Assembly: GCA_031258335.1 (NCBI GenBank)
Contig: JAIRMY010000098.1
Location: 1-9,510, forward strand
Direction of reading: 5' to 3'
DNA length: 9,510 nucleotides
Source: Spirochaetaceae bacterium
GTDB taxonomy: Bacteria > Spirochaetota > Spirochaetia > Treponematales > Breznakiellaceae
The position numbers were made by a program, and so were the translations under genes. Positions 7,150 to 9,510 of the stretch are shown here, piece by piece. Each line of letters opens with the position of its first letter. Positions within the stretch are counted from its first letter, which is position 1. Under the pieces are notes generated by a model. The model was not told the origin of the DNA and did no database searches. It saw only the letters and a program-made list of their open reading frames with translations.

Positions 7150-7229
7150 TGGCGCAACTGCTTCGCACCCCTCCAATCCCTTGCGCTCGCCCAGCCCCTC
7201 TACACTTCATCCCCAAACAGAGGTATACT

Positions 7230-7596
7230 AATAGCGGCGGCGACAAGACGTACAGCGACCTAAAAAACGCATACCAAATATCATTTTTAGCAAAAGGACG
7301 CTTTTTTGACGATGATGATTTTTTTCATACATTTGAGTATTATGACAAAGCCCGAAAGTTGGGCGTTCTACTTCCGCTATTTGACGGACAAGGGGAAGCG
7401 GCAAACGATAAACGAAATAATTAAACGTGAGGAGGGAATCGCTATGGCGAGTGAGGTATTGATAAGGATAAGCAGGGATGAGATAGAACAGGCGCGGCTA
7501 AGGAGCGAATACAAGTACGAGTTGGACACAAAGAGCCGCATAGTGCAGGCACACCGGGACGGCGAACAGGAAGGCCGTCAGGAAGGCAAACTATAG
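7230..7596 (+). pseudogene. Remnant of an Rpn-family / PD-(D/E)XK transposase, truncated and frameshifted
   Basis: Frame A (about 7230-7346) reads YSDLKNAYQISFL and FFDDDDFFHTFEYYD. This matches the middle of Rpn/PDDEXK transposases, where DLK.VYQISFL comes after the nuclease core. Around 7346 the match moves to the +1 frame: KPESWAFYFRYL, then an Ile/Glu-rich helix and the family's Gly/Glu/Gln ending (REGEQEG-like, here DGEQEGRQEGKL), with stop at 7594-7596. The N-terminal catalytic half is missing, and the LTD...HFLELPKF segment usually found at the junction is absent, so a deletion plus frameshift is likely. Rpn proteins promote RecA-independent recombination; this copy should be inactive. 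A small protein from the second frame (ATG 7444, after AGGAGGG at about 7429-7435) could still be made. Confidence 0.72.
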
Positions 7597-7639
7597 TCCC
7601 CTTGCCAATCCTTCCCTTTTATTTTTTCCCCATGCTGTG

Positions 7640-7645
7640 TATACT
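7640..7645 (+). promoter_or_regulatory. Possible -10 box of the citrate synthase gene
   Basis: TATACT lies 6 nt before the ATG at 7652, in a context like that before the MATE gene (GTATAC, then TGAAA, then ATGAAT). The expected start point is the ATG itself. No good -35 box is seen 17 bp upstream, so support is modest. Confidence 0.4.
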
Positions 7646-7651
7646 GAAATT

Positions 7652-9013
7652 ATGAATATCGTCAGCGAATATGCAAAAGGGCTCTCCGGCAGCGATTACA
7701 TTGACGCGTCGTTGTACGGCAAGTATAACGTCAAACGCGGCCTTCGCAATGATAATAATTCCGGCGTACTCGTGGGGCTTACCCGCATAGGAGAAGTACA
7801 CGGATATATAATCAGCGAAGGTGAAAAACTTCCAGTCGATGGAAAACTATTCTACCGCGGAATCGACGTAGAGGATATTGTCAACAATGTTTCATTGGAA
7901 GGGCGTTTCGGTTTTGAGGAAGTCGTATACCTCCTGCTCTTTGGCGAACTGCCGGACGCTGACAGGCTGGATGAGTTTATGAAACTTATCAACCTGAACC
8001 GCGTATTGCCGCAGGGTTTTGCCGAAGACTCGATAATGAAAATCCCGTCGCGTGACATAATGAATAAACTCGCCTGTTCTGTACTGACATTGTATTCCTA
8101 TGACGACAAACCCGAATGTCTTTCTGTAGAAAACGTGCTCAGGCAGTGCATGGAATTGATAGCCCGCTTTCCAACGATAGCGGCGTACGCTTACCGCGCT
8201 AAACGGCATTACTTCAACAAGTCAAGCCTGATAATTCATCAGTTAAACCCCGATTACAACACCGCGGAAACAATACTTTCCCTCGTGCGCAGCGATAGGC
8301 AGTTTACACGGTTTGAAGCGGAAGCGCTTGATCTGGCGCTTATACTTCACGCCGAGCACGGAGGCGGCAATAATTCGACATTTTCCATTCACCTTGTAAC
8401 TTCCGCAGCTACCGATGTCTATTCCGCAATAAGCGCGGGGCTTGCCTCGCTCAAAGGCGCTAAACACGGCGGGGCAAATTATAAAGTCGTAGGCATGGTA
8501 GAAGCGATTAAGCACAATGTCAAAAAATTGGATAACGACGGAGAACTGCGGAACTACCTTGTCAAAATATTAAAACGTCAGGCATTCGATAAAACGGGAA
8601 TCATATACGGACTCGGACACGCCGTTTACACCGTATCCGACCCCCGCGCCGTGATACTCCGTGAAAAAGCGGCAAGACTCGCCTCGGAAAAAAACTGCAT
8701 GGAAGAATTTGAACTGTACCGCCGCATAGAAAAAATAGTGCCCGACCTTATTAAAGAGGTAAAAGGCTCAAAAAAAGATATTTGCGCAAACGTGGATCTT
8801 TACTCAGGTTTTGTTTACAAGATGCTTGACATACCGGCCGAACTTTACACGCCTATCTTTGCCATAAGCCGCGTCGCGGGCTGGTGCGCCCACCTCCTCG
8901 AAGAAATCGTCGCGGGCGGGCAGATAATACGCCCCGCCTACAAATGCGTTCAGGAGCACAAAAAGTACGTTAGACTCGGTGAACGCGGCGCCTCGGCCTC
9001 ACCGGAAAACTAG
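7652..9013 (+). CDS. gltA: Citrate synthase
   Basis: It condenses oxaloacetate and acetyl-CoA to citrate in the cytoplasm. From ATG 7652 it has 453 residues. Catalytic landmarks are present: LHAEH (His236), GAKHGGAN (His272), GLGHAVYT with the catalytic His323, DPRA (Arg332), NVDLYSG (Asp382) and SRVAGW (Arg407). The Ala after the catalytic His, where GltA of E. coli has Arg (GHRVY), and the HGGGNNSTF context point to the variant found in anaerobic Firmicutes and related bacteria; that is from memory of the family. A GTG at 7637 would add five residues, but it overlaps the -10 box and has no ribosome binding site. Without a complete cycle in view, a biosynthetic role (glutamate supply) is as likely as respiration. 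2-Methylcitrate synthase activity cannot be excluded. The stop overlaps that of the convergent fumarase gene. Confidence 0.92.
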   Translation: MNIVSEYAKGLSGSDYIDASLYGKYNVKRGLRNDNNSGVLVGLTRIGEVHGYIISEGEKLPVDGKLFYRGIDVEDIVNNVSLEGRFGFEEVVYLLLFGELPDADRLDEFMKLINLNRVLPQGFAEDSIMKIPSRDIMNKLACSVLTLYSYDDKPECLSVENVLRQCMELIARFPTIAAYAYRAKRHYFNKSSLIIHQLNPDYNTAETILSLVRSDRQFTRFEAEALDLALILHAEHGGGNNSTFSIHLVTSAATDVYSAISAGLASLKGAKHGGANYKVVGMVEAIKHNVKKLDNDGELRNYLVKILKRQAFDKTGIIYGLGHAVYTVSDPRAVILREKAARLASEKNCMEEFELYRRIEKIVPDLIKEVKGSKKDICANVDLYSGFVYKMLDIPAELYTPIFAISRVAGWCAHLLEEIVAGGQIIRPAYKCVQEHKKYVRLGERGASASPEN

Positions 9014-9510
9014 GCGCTTGAAAGGCGCAGGTTTTTTACCTCCAACAGGCGCACGGCTTCCATCGCAAGCTCTGGGTAGTCGATCACGCTCACAGAGACT
9101 ACATGACGGCTTGCTATCAAAGCCGCCGCTCCCCCCGCCGCGTACAGGTAGCGGCCTCCGTACCTGGACGCCGCCTCCGTCCAGAGCGCCGACCTCCTGC
9201 CCTTCCCCACGGTAACCAGCGAAGCCCCGCGGGATAACAGTTCTTCGGCAAAACCGTCCATGCGGGCGGAGGTCGTGGGCCCTATGCTGCCTGTAACGCA
9301 ACCCGGCGGTGTTTCAGAGGGGCCGGCGTAGAACACCGGATACTTGAACAGGTATTCAGGAAGCGGCGCCCCTTTTTCAAGCAGTTTGCGCCAGGCTAGA
9401 TGCGCCGCATCCCGCGCCACGAGCAGTTTACCGCTCGCAAGAAGCGATTCACCCGTCTTGAAGCGTCCCAGGAGGGCGCAAAGTTCCGTCATAGGCATAT
9501 CAAAACTTAT
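9010..9510 (-). CDS. Class I fumarate hydratase, beta (C-terminal) region, N-terminus cut by window edge
   Basis: Class I (iron-sulfur) fumarases interconvert fumarate and malate, and this part makes the swivelling C-terminal domain. 166 residues are visible and the frame is open at the right edge. Hallmarks in order are LKVGD-like FKTGESLLASG, VARDAAH, the near-invariant GSIGPTTSARMD, VGKGRRS, AAGGAAALIA and the ending EAVRLLEVKNL. A stand-alone beta subunit is about 185 residues, so only about 20 would be missing; a one-chain FumA-type fusion is equally possible. The alpha part should then lie just beyond the right edge. L-tartrate dehydratase beta (TtdB) shares these motifs and cannot be told apart here. 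The gene is convergent with citrate synthase. Confidence 0.88.
   Translation of the reverse strand: MSFDMPMTELCALLGRFKTGESLLASGKLLVARDAAHLAWRKLLEKGAPLPEYLFKYPVFYAGPSETPPGCVTGSIGPTTSARMDGFAEELLSRGASLVTVGKGRRSALWTEAASRYGGRYLYAAGGAAALIASRHVVSVSVIDYPELAMEAVRLLEVKNLRLSSA

Larger units (their letters stand above)
7038..7229. other. Repeat-rich intergenic spacer
   Basis: The stretch between the MATE stop and the transposase remnant holds two short hairpins (7101-7121 and 7131-7149) and a spaced inverted pair, GATTCC near 7051 with GGAATC near 7080. An open frame starts at 7086, but its first 45 or so codons have no coding character. No T-tract terminator for the MATE gene is evident. Confidence 0.5.

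Noticed and set aside
7086..7229. Upstream part of the open frame that enters the transposase remnant, as a separate gene
   Set aside because: It translates the palindromic repeats; protein similarity starts only at about 7230.
7637..7651. GTG at 7637 as the citrate synthase start
   Set aside because: The GTG lies against the -10-like TATACT, lacks a ribosome binding site, and the downstream ATG at 7652 gives a normal N-terminus.
1..9510. CRISPR array, toxin-antitoxin, phage defence or biosynthetic cluster
   Set aside because: No spaced direct repeats, no cas-like or nuclease genes other than the decayed Rpn remnant, and the remaining genes are transport and central metabolism.

Overview
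The window is about 9.5 kb of a moderate-GC bacterial chromosome. Its most likely source is a spirochaete, perhaps a host-associated or gut Treponema. This is an inference from a relaxed spirochaete-style lipobox, the degraded Rpn/PD-(D/E)XK transposase remnant, GC-rich palindromic repeats and an anaerobe-type citrate synthase. No rRNA or other taxonomic marker is present. No CRISPR array, phage module, tRNA or intact insertion sequence is visible.

Left part (1-2745, minus strand). This is a vitamin B12 uptake operon. A sigma70-type promoter (TTGACA-17-TACTAT) starts a transcript at the base of a clearly recognisable cobalamin riboswitch (about 2415-2610). A hairpin that covers the ribosome binding site follows it. 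The first gene encodes an unrecognised secreted lipoprotein (1569-2339). The second, 3 nt downstream, encodes a BtuB-type TonB-dependent outer-membrane receptor that runs off the left edge. The riboswitch gives the substrate (a cobalamin) and makes the lipoprotein a candidate new partner in B12 capture. This is the most interesting part of the window.

Middle (2745-5354, minus strand). One gene encodes a bitopic membrane protein with an extracytoplasmic sensor-like domain and a cytoplasmic tail of roughly 400 residues that is very acidic and carries repeated (V/L)EE(F/L) motifs. I recognise no enzymatic domain. The long open frame continues upstream to 5609, but that extension runs through a GC-rich palindromic spacer and is probably not translated. 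A TTG with a good ribosome binding site at 5354 is preferred.

Right part (5676-9510). A MATE-family efflux transporter (plus) is divergent from the acidic protein and is bracketed by two palindromes with the same core, CAAGCCGC-N3-GCGGCTTG. A repeat-rich spacer and a frameshifted, truncated Rpn-family transposase remnant follow. Next comes a citrate synthase (plus), which meets a class I fumarase beta-region gene (minus, cut by the right edge) tail to tail. Their stop codons share one CTAG palindrome. Citrate synthase and fumarase both belong to central carboxylic-acid metabolism. The MATE and citrate synthase genes both have a -10-like box only 6-8 nt before the ATG and no Shine-Dalgarno sequence, which suggests leaderless or near-leaderless transcripts.
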